Origin: Persephonella sp.
GTDB lineage: Bacteria > Aquificota > Aquificia > Aquificales > Hydrogenothermaceae
Assembly (NCBI RefSeq): GCF_027023985.1
Contig: NZ_JALVTW010000037.1
Span: forward strand, 1-61,318
Reading direction: 5' to 3'
DNA length: 61,318 nucleotides
Shown piece after piece: positions 34,630 through 44,213 of the stretch. The translations under genes were made by a program, and so were the position numbers. The stretch's first letter is position 1. Every line of letters starts with the position of its first letter. Under the pieces are notes generated by a model. The model was not told where the DNA came from. It ran no database searches and saw nothing but the letters and a program-made list of their open reading frames with translations.

Positions 34630-35681
34630 TTTGTATAAACACTCCAAAAAAATGTTGCTCTTTTTCCTGTTTTTTTATTAATACATTTTATACCTATTCT
34701 GTTTTTCCATTTTCTAAGTTTCTGAATTCCATCTATGAAAAGGATATCATCTTTCTTTTTAGCCCTTTTCCAGCCAATTTCAGTTAGATAAATCTGACAG
34801 TTTTTGTATATTTGAGGATTTTTTATTTTGACCTGAATTATTTTAGGAGGATTTTCAGGAAGATACCCAATATCAGGTTTATGGCTTATAACCGGCAAAA
34901 CCTCTGTGTTTAAAACAAGCCTAAAATGTTTCATACTTGCCCAACTACCAACAATTGCCTGCCTCTGTATAAGATACAGGGGAGTGTTTTTATCCACATT
35001 TTGAGGGTCTTGGGAAAGCATTACTTTATATCCCATAGATTTCAGAACTTCTATATATGGTTTCGTATATTCTCCATAAGGATATGCATATATTTTAGGA
35101 ATATATCCCAGTAATTTTTTTAGTTTTTTTTCAGCTTTTTCTGTGTCCTTTTTGATAAATTCTTCATATTTTTCAGGGGACATTTTTACCATTAATCTGG
35201 CAAATCTGGCATGGGAATAGGAATGATTACCAAATGAAACAAGTTTGTCTTTTTTTAGTATTCTTAGCTCTTCCTTGGTCAAAAATGCAGGGTACCTTGC
35301 AATACCTTCCATTCCCAGAAAAATAGTAAACGGAAAACCGTATTTTTTCAGTATTCTGTAAGCCTTCATAGTTGAACGATAACCATCATCTATAGTAATC
35401 ACAACAGTTTTGGGAGGAATTTCTTTTTTATTTTCAAGGTAATTAATTAGCTGCTTTAAAGGAATTACATTGTATCCATTTTCTTTGAGATATCTCATCT
35501 GTTTTTCAAAAACTTTTGTTGATATAGAGGTTGTAGGGTATTTGTTTTCGTCAAACCTATGATAGATTAAAACCGTTGCATATCCGGCATAAGCCTTAAT
35601 GGATGTAAGCAGGAGAAAGACGGCAGTTATCATATTTGGTAAGATGGTTAGTTTTAATAACAATTTTAATCTTTTCAACAT
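34626..35681 (-). CDS. Polysaccharide deacetylase (NodB domain), exported
   Basis: 351 residues. A hydrophobic N-terminal segment (about 15-32) acts as signal or anchor, followed by TVLIYHRFDENKYPTTSIS and the NodB domain with the metal/catalytic motif ITIDDGYRST (D-D) and the His-box FGNHSYSHARF (H-x-x-x-H). The later YPYGEYTKPYIEVLKSMGY is the third motif. It probably removes acetyl or acyl groups from a cell-surface polysaccharide, as PgaB/IcaB-like enzymes do. The first 86 bases overlap the upstream Bax-like gene in another frame; GGGAGAGG before this ATG makes the long overlap credible, though an internal Met (residue 17) is possible. Confidence 0.86.
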   Translation of the reverse strand: MLKRLKLLLKLTILPNMITAVFLLLTSIKAYAGYATVLIYHRFDENKYPTTSISTKVFEKQMRYLKENGYNVIPLKQLINYLENKKEIPPKTVVITIDDGYRSTMKAYRILKKYGFPFTIFLGMEGIARYPAFLTKEELRILKKDKLVSFGNHSYSHARFARLMVKMSPEKYEEFIKKDTEKAEKKLKKLLGYIPKIYAYPYGEYTKPYIEVLKSMGYKVMLSQDPQNVDKNTPLYLIQRQAIVGSWASMKHFRLVLNTEVLPVISHKPDIGYLPENPPKIIQVKIKNPQIYKNCQIYLTEIGWKRAKKKDDILFIDGIQKLRKWKNRIGIKCINKKTGKRATFFWSVYTK

Positions 35682-36507
35682 ACCTCTCCCTTAATATTGA
35701 GTATTTTTCAAGATAGTTAGAAAGTAAAAGGGGATCATCTGTTTTCAGTCTTACCAGTCTAAATTTTTTATAAGCCCAGCTCATATTTATGCTGTAGTAA
35801 TAATCCCATACTGAATCAAGTAAGCTTGGATAAGCTTTGAGATAAACATTTGATTTGCTGGCTTTTATTTTTGAGGCGTATTTTTTATTGAAAGTCCATA
35901 CACCAAAAATATTATTGGCCTCTACAAAAAATCTTGATGTTCCCCATCCACTTTCTATTGCTGCCTGTGCAAGAACAATGCTAACAGGATTGACATTCAT
36001 TTTTTCTAAAAGTTCGTTAAGGGTTTCGGCTTTATATTTTTCCATAAGTTCTTTTATTTTTTCTTCTTCATTAGGTAACAGATATTTCCCGTCTTCTATT
36101 TTTTTCTTAACATATAGGACAAAATCTCTGTTTTGTTTGATATAAAAATTAACAATTAAAATAGAAGGCAAAACCATATCTATGAATTTTTTCTTTCTTT
36201 CAGGAATAGGTAGTCTGCCAAGAGAAATCACCTTTGTATAAGTAACAGGAACTACTGCAGAACAGTTCACCGGGACTATATCAGAATATCTGTGGATGGT
36301 TCTGTATAAGACAATAACTTTCTTGAACTTAAATGCCTTTTCTAATTCTTCTTTCTTAATAATTCTGTAAGTTCTAACATCATGGATAGCCTTCAAAAGC
36401 ACAATAAAAAAAAGAAAAGAAACTAAAAAGATTGTTATTTTTTCCCTACCGGAAAGCCTTTTGTAAAAAATTCTTAATTTCCTATAAAAATTATCAATTC
36501 TATCCAT
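35596..36507 (-). CDS. Membrane-anchored glucosaminidase (Bax-like)
   Basis: 303 residues. A single N-terminal helix (ITIFLVSFLFFIVLLKAI) anchors the protein; the C-terminal half is a glucosaminidase-type domain with AQAAIESGWGTSRFF, containing the likely catalytic Glu, plus NNIFGVW and YPSLLDSVWDYYYSIN. Such enzymes cut the glycan of peptidoglycan. It lies directly upstream of the polysaccharide deacetylase, with overlapping ends, so the pair may act together in wall or capsule remodelling. The ATG at 36507 is preferred over a GTG two codons earlier. Confidence 0.84.
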   Translation of the reverse strand: MDRIDNFYRKLRIFYKRLSGREKITIFLVSFLFFIVLLKAIHDVRTYRIIKKEELEKAFKFKKVIVLYRTIHRYSDIVPVNCSAVVPVTYTKVISLGRLPIPERKKKFIDMVLPSILIVNFYIKQNRDFVLYVKKKIEDGKYLLPNEEEKIKELMEKYKAETLNELLEKMNVNPVSIVLAQAAIESGWGTSRFFVEANNIFGVWTFNKKYASKIKASKSNVYLKAYPSLLDSVWDYYYSINMSWAYKKFRLVRLKTDDPLLLSNYLEKYSILRERYVEKIKIVIKTNHLTKYDNCRLSPAYIH

Positions 36508-36579
36508 AACCACCTAAGTATATAAAAATTTCAAAACATTATAAAATTATTTAAATCATAACCGGCTTTGGAGAGTTGA

Positions 36580-37953
36580 ATGTTCAGAGGAAAAGTAAGA
36601 AGAATACATTTTATTGGCATAGGCGGTTCCGGTATGAATGGAATCGCACAGGTTTTACTAAACCAAGGATTTACCGTCACAGGCTCAGACCTTAAAGAAA
36701 GCCAGACAGTAATATCCCTGAAAGAAATGGGTGCCAAGGTTTTTATAGGCCATGACCCTAAAAATGTAGAAGGTGCTGATGTTGTAGTTTATTCCTCAGC
36801 TGTAAAACCAGACAATCCGGAACTTGTAAGGGCAAAAGAGCTTGGAATTCCAACTATTCCAAGGGGAGAGATGCTTGCTGAACTTATGAGGTTTAAATAT
36901 GGTATAGCGATAGCAGGAAGTCACGGAAAAACAACAACAACCTCTATGGTTGGCTTTATACTGGGAAAAACCGGATATGACCCAACCGTTGTTATTGGTG
37001 GAAAGCTCGAGGCTTACGGTAGTAATGCAAAATTAGGAAGAGGTGAATTTATAGTCACAGAATCAGATGAAAGTGATGGTTCTTTTTTAAGGCTTACTCC
37101 CACAATTGTTTCCATAAATAACATAGATATGGAACACCTTGGATTTTATAAAAATCTTGATGATATAAAACAGGCATTCATCCAGTTTGCAAATAAAGTT
37201 CCATTCTACGGGGCTGTTGCTGTTAATATAGACGACCCAAACATAAGGGATATACTCCCCCAGATAGAAAAAAAGGTCATAAAATTCGGTCTTTCTGAAG
37301 ATGCTGATATCCGTGGATACAACCTTCAGGTTATAGATGGTAGATATAAATTTAAGGTAAATGATTTTGGGGAAATACATCTTTCAATCCCAGGAAAACA
37401 TAATGTTTATAATGCTTTATCAGCTATATCCATTGCATACGAGCTGGGGGTTCCTTTCTGTGTTGTTAAGGAATCCCTTGAAAACTTCAAAAATGCCAAC
37501 AGAAGATTTGAAATTAAACATACAGACGATATCACAATAATAGATGATTATGCCCATCATCCGACGGAAATACAGGCAACTATTAAAGCTGCCAAGGAAA
37601 TGTTTCCAGATAAAAGACTAATAGCAGTGTTCCAGCCCCACAGATACACCCGTGTTTTTTCCCTTTACGACCAGTTTGTTGAATCTTTTGATATTCCTGA
37701 TATAACCGTTATTACTGATATATATCCTGCAGGAGAAAATCCAATAGATAGCGTAAGCGGCGAAAAACTTGCACAGGATATAAGAAGTAAAACAGGTAAA
37801 AATGTTTATTACAGCGGTGATTTACAAAAAACAGCTAATCTTTTAAGTTCTCTTATCAGAAAAAATGATGTGGTTTTAATAATGGGAGCAGGAAGTATAA
37901 CTAAACTTGCAGATATGCTTGCTGAAAAACTGAAAAACAGGAGGCAGGTATGA
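36580..37953 (+). CDS. murC: UDP-N-acetylmuramate--L-alanine ligase
   Basis: Cytoplasmic ATP-dependent ligase adding the first amino acid of the peptidoglycan stem; 457 residues, normal length. It has the N-terminal IHFIGIGGSGMNGIAQ, the ATP loop IAGSHGKTTTTSMVG, ESDESDGSFL, DDYAHHPTEIQATIK and the C-terminal VFQPHRYTR. GGAGAG precedes the ATG. It starts a plus-strand operon with pncB and znuA, overlapping pncB by 4 bases. Confidence 0.97.
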   Translation: MFRGKVRRIHFIGIGGSGMNGIAQVLLNQGFTVTGSDLKESQTVISLKEMGAKVFIGHDPKNVEGADVVVYSSAVKPDNPELVRAKELGIPTIPRGEMLAELMRFKYGIAIAGSHGKTTTTSMVGFILGKTGYDPTVVIGGKLEAYGSNAKLGRGEFIVTESDESDGSFLRLTPTIVSINNIDMEHLGFYKNLDDIKQAFIQFANKVPFYGAVAVNIDDPNIRDILPQIEKKVIKFGLSEDADIRGYNLQVIDGRYKFKVNDFGEIHLSIPGKHNVYNALSAISIAYELGVPFCVVKESLENFKNANRRFEIKHTDDITIIDDYAHHPTEIQATIKAAKEMFPDKRLIAVFQPHRYTRVFSLYDQFVESFDIPDITVITDIYPAGENPIDSVSGEKLAQDIRSKTGKNVYYSGDLQKTANLLSSLIRKNDVVLIMGAGSITKLADMLAEKLKNRRQV

Positions 37954-39305
37954 GATTTGGTTTTGTAAATAAAGATAATATGTCCCTCCTTACTGATCTT
38001 TATGAACTTACTATGGCGCAGGTTTATTTTAAAAAAGGAATGAATAAAACTGCTATTTTTGATTTTTATACAAGGCCTGTAGAAAATAGGTCATATCTTA
38101 TAAATGCCGGACTGGAGCAACTAATTTATTACCTTGAAAATGTTAGATTTACCGAGGAAGATATAGATTATCTCCATTCAACAGGTTTTTTTCAGGAGGA
38201 TTTCCTTAAATATCTAAAAAATTTCCGCTTTACAGGAAATCTATATGCAATTGATGAAGGGGAAGTAATTTTTCCTAACGAGCCTGTTGTTCAGATTGAA
38301 GCACCTATGATTGAAGCCCAGATAATAGAAACATTTCTCATAAATACTTTACAGCATCCTATTCTTGTTGCCACTAAAGCAATGAGATGCTATTCGGTGG
38401 CAAAGGGAACTGTCCTTGTTGATTTTGGTCTCAGGAGAGCCCATGGAACAGATGCCGGAATGAAAGCTGCAAGGGCTTCATATATAGGGGGATTTGCAGG
38501 AACTTCTAATGTTCTTGCAGGTAAGGAATACGGAATTCCGGTTGTTGGGACAATGGCTCACTCATTTATCCTTGCCCATGCCGATGAAGTTCAAGCATTT
38601 AAAGATTTCGCATCTATGTATCCTGAAAACTCAATACTTCTGGTTGATACTTATGACACAATTCAGGGTGTTTACAATGCAGTTAAAGCAATAAGAGAAC
38701 TTGGTTTTAAATGGTTTAAAGGAATAAGATTAGACAGTGGAGATTTATTAACACTTTCAAAACAGGCAAGAGAAATCTTAGACAAGGAAGGATTTAAAGA
38801 TGCAATCATTATTGCCAGCGGAGGCATAAATGAATACAAAATAAAACAGCTTTTAGATGCAGGGGCTCCGATAGATGGATGGGGGGTCGGAACAGAGTTA
38901 GTAGTTTCTGCTGACCTGCCTTATCTGGATTGTGCATATAAACTTGTTGAGTATGATGGAAAAGCTGTTATGAAATTCAGTAAACATAAAAAAACCCTTC
39001 CCCACAAAAAACAGATATATAGATTTTACAAAGACGGCCTATTCCATAAAGATATAATCGCTAAATTTAATGAAAAAATAGAAGGTGGGGAACCTATACT
39101 AAAACAATATATGAAAGATGGAAAACTTATCAGAGAATTACCTTCTCTTACAGAAATCAGAGAGAAAGCAATAAACAATCTGAAAAAACTACCGGAAGAA
39201 CTAAAAGATATAGAAAAAACCGTTCATGTTTTACCGGAAATCAGTCCCCAGATAGAAAAAACAATGAAAGAATTAGAGAAAAAATATTTAGGTGGAGAAA
39301 AATGA
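37950..39305 (+). CDS. pncB: Nicotinate phosphoribosyltransferase
   Basis: NAD salvage enzyme making nicotinate mononucleotide from nicotinate and PRPP; 451 residues. Features are LLTDLYELTMAQVYF at the start, DFGLRRAHGTDAGMKAARAS, GTMAHSFILAHADEVQAF with the phosphorylated-His region, GIRLDSGDLLTLS and IASGGINEYK. AGGAGG precedes the ATG; overlaps murC (ATGA) and the following znuA-like gene. Confidence 0.95.
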   Translation: MRFGFVNKDNMSLLTDLYELTMAQVYFKKGMNKTAIFDFYTRPVENRSYLINAGLEQLIYYLENVRFTEEDIDYLHSTGFFQEDFLKYLKNFRFTGNLYAIDEGEVIFPNEPVVQIEAPMIEAQIIETFLINTLQHPILVATKAMRCYSVAKGTVLVDFGLRRAHGTDAGMKAARASYIGGFAGTSNVLAGKEYGIPVVGTMAHSFILAHADEVQAFKDFASMYPENSILLVDTYDTIQGVYNAVKAIRELGFKWFKGIRLDSGDLLTLSKQAREILDKEGFKDAIIIASGGINEYKIKQLLDAGAPIDGWGVGTELVVSADLPYLDCAYKLVEYDGKAVMKFSKHKKTLPHKKQIYRFYKDGLFHKDIIAKFNEKIEGGEPILKQYMKDGKLIRELPSLTEIREKAINNLKKLPEELKDIEKTVHVLPEISPQIEKTMKELEKKYLGGEK

Positions 39306-40129
39306 GAAAAATCCTTACTTTGTTTTTGCTTTTAATAACATTTTCTTACGGTAAACCCCTTATTGTAACAACAGTAAAACCAATAGCAGATATAATCTCT
39401 GCTGTAGAAGGGAAAAAAGTGGAATACCTTATTCCTCCTGGAGTATCTCCCCATGTTTATGAATTCAGAATATCCCAGCTAAAAAAGGCATACAAAGCAG
39501 ATCTTTTTGTTTTTCTGGGAACAGGGGAGCCAAAACTCACAGGTTTACTGGAAAGCATTCCAAAAAACAAAAAGATAAAAGTAATAAATATCCCTAATCT
39601 AAAACTTTTAAAAGATGAAAATGGAGACATACATCCTGCACTATGGCTTGACCCTGATAATGCAAGAGTAATAGCAAAATACATAACAAATAAACTTTCT
39701 CAAATAGACCCAGTCAACAAAGAGGTTTATCAACAAAATCTTGAAAAATTTTTAAAACAAATAAAAGAAATCAAAGAATACGGGAAAAATAGATTCAGCA
39801 AACTACCTGATAAAAAATTCATCTCATATCATTATGCATGGCCTTATTTTACAAAGGCATTTGGACTTGAGTATATAGGTGTTATAGAAATGGGACATGG
39901 TAGAGAGCCTACTCCACAGCATTTACTGAAAATAATTTATTTGATTAAAAAATACAAAATATCTGCTATATTTGCAGCAAAGCAGTTTTACAATCCAAGA
40001 TATACCAAACTGATTATTGACCAGACAGGTATAAGAGTTGTATTTTTAGATCCGTTCGGAATAGATAAAGATTATATTCAAATGCTCAGATTTAATATTG
40101 ACCAGATATACAAAGCAAAAACTCAGTAA
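39302..40129 (+). CDS. znuA: Periplasmic zinc/manganese-binding protein (ZnuA-like)
   Basis: 275 residues with signal peptide (MRKILTLFLLLITFSYG). Cluster A-1 solute-binding protein: the metal ligands are H in GVSPHVYEFR, H in DIHPALWLDP, H in SYHYAWPYF and a late Asp in VVFLDPFG. It lacks the His-rich loop of many ZnuA proteins. The matching permease and ATPase are not adjacent. It overlaps, tail to tail by 7 bases, a cation-efflux gene, so zinc uptake and export genes face each other. Confidence 0.88.
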   Translation: MRKILTLFLLLITFSYGKPLIVTTVKPIADIISAVEGKKVEYLIPPGVSPHVYEFRISQLKKAYKADLFVFLGTGEPKLTGLLESIPKNKKIKVINIPNLKLLKDENGDIHPALWLDPDNARVIAKYITNKLSQIDPVNKEVYQQNLEKFLKQIKEIKEYGKNRFSKLPDKKFISYHYAWPYFTKAFGLEYIGVIEMGHGREPTPQHLLKIIYLIKKYKISAIFAAKQFYNPRYTKLIIDQTGIRVVFLDPFGIDKDYIQMLRFNIDQIYKAKTQ

Positions 40130-41019
40130 GTATAATCGCATTTAAAATCTTTTATTTCAGGCTGGATGGTAATATGGTTTATGCCATATCTATCCAGTCT
40201 TTCTTTTAGCATTTCCAAAATTTTATTAAAGTCCTCTATTGAGGTTTGATTTTCAAGTAAAATATGGGCTGACAGATATATATCTTTACTGGACAAAGCC
40301 CATACATGAATATCATGAACATCTTTTATCTGAGGGATAGAAAGTATTTCCTTTTTTATATCAGCAACGTTTACATTTGAAGGGGTGGCTTCCATCAAAA
40401 TCATGTAACTTTTCTTAAGGACAGGAATTGTTTCTTTCAGAATATACAAACTAAACAGTATTGATATAAGAGGGTCAACCCAGTAAACCCCGTAAAAATA
40501 CATAATAATTCCACCAATAACCACCCCAAGAGAAATTCCCGCATCGCTAAGTAGATGTAGATAAGCAGCTCTTATATTCAAATCTTCGCGGTGATGGTGG
40601 TCTTCTTCTCCGTGATGATGGTGATGATGAAAACCAAGTAGCCATGCAGAAAATCCATTGATTACAAAGGCTATTCCCCCGATAACTATCAGATATATAC
40701 TCTGAACCTCTTCAGGTTTAAATAGCCTTTCTATAGAGTTAAGGATAATTAGAAATATAGCACCAAGCAAAAATGCGGAGTTTATAAAACCTGCCATTAC
40801 TTCGGAACGGAGATATCCAAAGGTCATCCTTTTAGTTGGCTTTTTTGCCATAAAAACAACGGCTATATATGCAATTATTAGAGAAACGACATCCTGAAAA
40901 TTATGGATAGCATCTGTAAGAAGTGCCAGCGAACCTGAATAAAGTCCTGCGATAATCTGGGCTATCACAATCAGAACATTAAGGGCAATAGCAATAAAAA
41001 GCCTATTTTTATTTTCCAT
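40123..41019 (-). CDS. Cation diffusion facilitator (ZitB/CzcD-like zinc exporter)
   Basis: 298 residues. Six membrane helices; metal-site motifs include LTDAIHNFQD in helix 2 and LLSDAGISLGVVIGG in helix 5. Between helices 4 and 5 lies a histidine-rich loop (GFHHHHHHGEEDHHHRED), typical of zinc transporters. The C-terminal cytoplasmic domain has HDIHVWALS. Exports divalent metal, most likely zinc, from the cytoplasm using proton exchange. The ATG at 41019 follows AAGGTG; an in-frame GTG at 41034 overlaps this site. Confidence 0.94.
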   Translation of the reverse strand: MENKNRLFIAIALNVLIVIAQIIAGLYSGSLALLTDAIHNFQDVVSLIIAYIAVVFMAKKPTKRMTFGYLRSEVMAGFINSAFLLGAIFLIILNSIERLFKPEEVQSIYLIVIGGIAFVINGFSAWLLGFHHHHHHGEEDHHHREDLNIRAAYLHLLSDAGISLGVVIGGIIMYFYGVYWVDPLISILFSLYILKETIPVLKKSYMILMEATPSNVNVADIKKEILSIPQIKDVHDIHVWALSSKDIYLSAHILLENQTSIEDFNKILEMLKERLDRYGINHITIQPEIKDFKCDYTY

Positions 41020-41080
41020 TTCTACACCTTGCACTTAACAGGATACATTATACATTTTAAAGGCTTTTTAACTTTTGACT

Positions 41081-42055
41081 ATGATAAAATTTGATAAAGC
41101 TATGGAACAGGAAGTTTTAACATTCAAAACAGAAGAAAGTGGAAAAAGATTAGACCAGTTTTTAGCCTCGGCATATCCGGAATTTTCAAGGTCTTACTAC
41201 CAAAAATTAATCAAAGACGGTCTGGTTTATATAAACGACAAACAGATTAAAAAACCTTCAACTAAAATAAAAGAAGGACAGGAAGTCAGGTTAATCATTC
41301 CACCACCGGAAAAAATAGAAATAGAACCTGAAAATATCCCTCTTGATATATACTACGAAGACAAGGATATAGCCGTTATATATAAACCGCCACATATGGT
41401 TGTCCATCCCTCTCCGGGACATACTTCCGGAACACTGGTAAATGCACTGCTTTATCATTTTGAAAATGTGTCTGAGTTTGGTGGCAGAGAAAGGGCAGGA
41501 ATTGTTCACAGACTTGACAAAGACACTGCAGGTTTAATGGTTATCGCTAAATCAGAATTTGCCCACAAGGAACTTCAAAAGCAATTCCAAAACAGAGAAG
41601 TGGATAAAAGGTATATAGCAATAATAACCGGTATCCCTGAAAAATCTTACGGACTAATTGATATTCCAATCGGCAGGTCAATTTATAACAGACAAAAGAT
41701 GGGAACAGTAGCAACAAATCTCAGGAATGCACTTACAGAATACTGGGTTAAACAAGTTTGGGAAAAACATAATCTAACAATGGTTGATATAAAACTTCAT
41801 ACAGGAAGAACCCATCAAATAAGGGTTCATTTTTCCACAATAGGACATCCACTACTAAATGATAAAATCTACGGTTTTAAAAAAAGCAAACTGCCAACAC
41901 CGGAGGCACAAAAAGCATCAGATATGCTGGAATACCACGCCCTTGTGGCATATAAATTAGGATTTAAGCATCCAAGAACTGGGGAATGGAAAGAATTTCA
42001 ATTAAAATCCTTACCAGAGCCTTTATCGGAGATAATAGAAATCTTATCAAAATAG
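41081..42055 (+). CDS. Large-subunit rRNA pseudouridine synthase (RluD family)
   Basis: About 324 residues. N-terminal S4 RNA-binding domain (GKRLDQFLASAYPEFSRSYY, LVYINDKQIKKPS), then the RluA/RluD catalytic domain with the active Asp in GIVHRLDKDTAGLMVIAKS and GRTHQIRVHFSTIGHPL. Isomerises uridines in 23S rRNA. The start is uncertain: ATG at 41081 or 41102, neither with a clear ribosome site; a TTG at 41075 is less likely. Overlaps the convergent methyltransferase gene by 9 bases. Confidence 0.92.
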   Translation: MIKFDKAMEQEVLTFKTEESGKRLDQFLASAYPEFSRSYYQKLIKDGLVYINDKQIKKPSTKIKEGQEVRLIIPPPEKIEIEPENIPLDIYYEDKDIAVIYKPPHMVVHPSPGHTSGTLVNALLYHFENVSEFGGRERAGIVHRLDKDTAGLMVIAKSEFAHKELQKQFQNREVDKRYIAIITGIPEKSYGLIDIPIGRSIYNRQKMGTVATNLRNALTEYWVKQVWEKHNLTMVDIKLHTGRTHQIRVHFSTIGHPLLNDKIYGFKKSKLPTPEAQKASDMLEYHALVAYKLGFKHPRTGEWKEFQLKSLPEPLSEIIEILSK

Positions 42056-42679
42056 CTTTTTAGCCTGAAGTGCAACAAATGAACCTTTCCCATAACCTTT
42101 AATTACCTGTTCAGGCTCTTTTATCTGGTCAAGCATTTTAAAAACAGTTTGATAAAAAACAAAATCCCCAAATCCCGTTTCTTTTAGCAATGAAACCACT
42201 TCTTCTGTTGAATAAAATGTTGCATATTTGTAAAAGGGATTTTCCTCTTTATGCTCCAGATAAAACTGACCTAAAGGAGAGTTTTTATCTATATATCCAA
42301 GGACTATATAACCGTTTCTTTTTAATATTCTTGCGGCCTCTTCAAAGGATTTTTTCAGGTTATCAACAAAACATATTGTTGTTACCATAAGGACAAAATC
42401 AAATTGATTATTTTTGATAGGTAGTTTTTCAGCTATTCCTCTAACAATCTGAATTCCCCGATTTTTTGCAATCTGTGCCATCTTTAAAGAAGGTTCAACT
42501 CCGTATTTAATACCAAAAGGAACAGAAAACCTGCCTGTGCCTGTTCCTATCTCTATACCTTTTCCTTCCGGAATAACTTTTTTAAGGGCTTCTATTTCAG
42601 ACAAATAAACAGGATGATGTTTTTCAAACCACTGTTCATATCTTTTATAAAAATGCTCAAATGGTTCAATTTTTGGCAT
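42047..42679 (-). CDS. SAM-dependent methyltransferase, class I
   Basis: 210 residues. The S-adenosylmethionine loop is GIEIGTGTGRFSVPFG, with a following acidic motif after VEPSLKMAQIA and the type-11 pattern EKLPIKNNQFDFVLMVTT. Substrate not identifiable. It shares 14 bases with the preceding small membrane-protein gene on the same strand. Confidence 0.85.
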   Translation of the reverse strand: MPKIEPFEHFYKRYEQWFEKHHPVYLSEIEALKKVIPEGKGIEIGTGTGRFSVPFGIKYGVEPSLKMAQIAKNRGIQIVRGIAEKLPIKNNQFDFVLMVTTICFVDNLKKSFEEAARILKRNGYIVLGYIDKNSPLGQFYLEHKEENPFYKYATFYSTEEVVSLLKETGFGDFVFYQTVFKMLDQIKEPEQVIKGYGKGSFVALQAKKLF

Positions 42680-42920
42680 TTATCTCGATAGGCTCCTTCT
42701 CATAGACATACTTGATTAATACGTAATTAATCATCTTGTTAAATCGAGACCTTTTGTTTTCTGTCTTTACTTTTTTCAAAACTTTAAGGACAAAACTATG
42801 GGGAATAATACCAAACAAAAAGGCAGAAATTAAAAGAAAAGGAATTCCCGGGATAACCGGAAAAACAATTCCAAGCACCCCGAGGAAAAGAAATATAAAG
42901 GCAAATATAATTTTTTTCAT
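42666..42920 (-). CDS. Small membrane protein, DUF454/YbaN-like
   Basis: 84 residues with two hydrophobic helices: FAFIFLFLGVLGIVFPVIPG and PFLLISAFLFGIIPHSFVL, then a basic tail. The FPVIPGIPFLLISAFLFG core matches the DUF454 (YbaN) pattern. Function unknown. Overlaps the ferredoxin-thioredoxin reductase gene by 4 bases. Confidence 0.65.
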   Translation of the reverse strand: MKKIIFAFIFLFLGVLGIVFPVIPGIPFLLISAFLFGIIPHSFVLKVLKKVKTENKRSRFNKMINYVLIKYVYEKEPIEINAKN

Positions 42921-43402
42921 TTTTTCTTAGCTGTTTCTTCAGCAAATTTTCTGATTTCTTCATCTGGAATATCAAGTCCATGTTCTTCTACATACTCTTT
43001 TAATGCCTCATATATTTTTTCAGGCTTTGAAAGAGCTCTTCCTTTATCTGGAGTAGGGTCTTTTACAAGACCGTAAATCTGTCTTCCTTCATGCCATTCT
43101 GGAAGGTATTCTGTAATTGGGAGGCCTTCTTCTGTAGTAAATAGTAAGCAGTGGCAGTATTTGAAAATCTGCATTTCATTACATGCACATATCCATCTTC
43201 TTTTTTTAACTTCTTCCTGTTTATCTGGATAGAAATTACATGGACAGAGTGGTTTCCCAAGTTCATCCACATGGGCTGCAAGCCCCTGTATTACAGCCTC
43301 TGCAGCTTCTTTATTTGGATTTACCACTGTTCCAGATTTTTCGGCAAAATTTTCCGCAAATCTTTTCATCTTCTCCAGTGTTTCCGGTTTGACCTTTATC
43401 AT
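42917..43402 (-). CDS. Ferredoxin-thioredoxin reductase catalytic subunit
   Basis: 161 residues. The cysteine pattern PLCPCNFYPD, then ICACNEM and YCHCLLF is that of the catalytic beta subunit, which holds a 4Fe-4S cluster next to a redox disulfide and passes electrons from ferredoxin to thioredoxin. The fit to the CPC...CPC...CHC pattern is good (ICAC in place of CPC). The variable subunit is not seen, as in other non-photosynthetic bacteria. GAGGG precedes the ATG. Confidence 0.92.
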   Translation of the reverse strand: MIKVKPETLEKMKRFAENFAEKSGTVVNPNKEAAEAVIQGLAAHVDELGKPLCPCNFYPDKQEEVKKRRWICACNEMQIFKYCHCLLFTTEEGLPITEYLPEWHEGRQIYGLVKDPTPDKGRALSKPEKIYEALKEYVEEHGLDIPDEEIRKFAEETAKKK

Positions 43403-43475
43403 TTATGCCCTCCTTTTTTGCATTATCAGTAAATTATAAATTAATACGCTATTTTCAAAAAACAAAAGATAAATA

Positions 43476-44174
43476 TCATAAATTTCGAATATCTACATAA
43501 CTACCAGATGGGATATCTTTAAGTTTATCCATCTTATTCATAATATTTTCAACAGCCTCTTCCGGTGTCATTTTAGGAGCATTTTTTATCCTTTTGACCG
43601 ATGGAAACTTATTTTCATCTGCAGATAAAACAAATTCCTCAAGCATTGGAGTCATTATCAAACCGGGAGCAAGGGCTATTATATGGGTGTTTTCCATTTC
43701 CCGTGAATAAAGTTTTACAAGCATATTCAATGCAGCTTTTGAAATGGAATATCCGTGCCAGCCTCTATTTCCGTTTACGGAAGCCCCTGATGATATCGTT
43801 ATTATCTGTGGAACTTCTATTTTCAAATCCATAACACAATCAAGTATTATTTTATTTGCCCATACGTTAACATCCATCATTTGTTCCATTTCATATATGG
43901 GAGTATCATGTATATCTTTTAGAGGAGTCAAAAGACCTGCATTTAATATCACAAAGTCAAGCCTTTTAACATTTTGAAGAAGTTTTTGTGTAGAAGGATA
44001 TACCGTTTCAAGTGCAAGTAAATCACATTGCTGGAAATGAATTTTTTCCTTAAACTCCTCTGGTAAACGTCTGCTTAAAGCATATACCTCATATCCTTCA
44101 TCAAGAAAATACTTAACAAAAGCATAGCCTAAACCTGAACCTATTCCTGTTATAAATACCCTTTTTTTCTCCAT
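43476..44174 (-). CDS. Short-chain dehydrogenase/reductase
   Basis: 232 residues. The nucleotide loop is ITGIGSGLGYAFVKYF, NAGLLTP is the NNAG-type motif, and the catalytic Ser...Tyr-x-x-x-Lys is ISSGASVN...YSISKAAL. NADP(H)-dependent oxidoreductase of unknown substrate. Diverges from the recombinase-like gene. Confidence 0.9.
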   Translation of the reverse strand: MEKKRVFITGIGSGLGYAFVKYFLDEGYEVYALSRRLPEEFKEKIHFQQCDLLALETVYPSTQKLLQNVKRLDFVILNAGLLTPLKDIHDTPIYEMEQMMDVNVWANKIILDCVMDLKIEVPQIITISSGASVNGNRGWHGYSISKAALNMLVKLYSREMENTHIIALAPGLIMTPMLEEFVLSADENKFPSVKRIKNAPKMTPEEAVENIMNKMDKLKDIPSGSYVDIRNL

Positions 44175-44213
44175 CTCTTTCTTTTCTCCTGTTTTTATAA
44201 TATTATACTTTTA

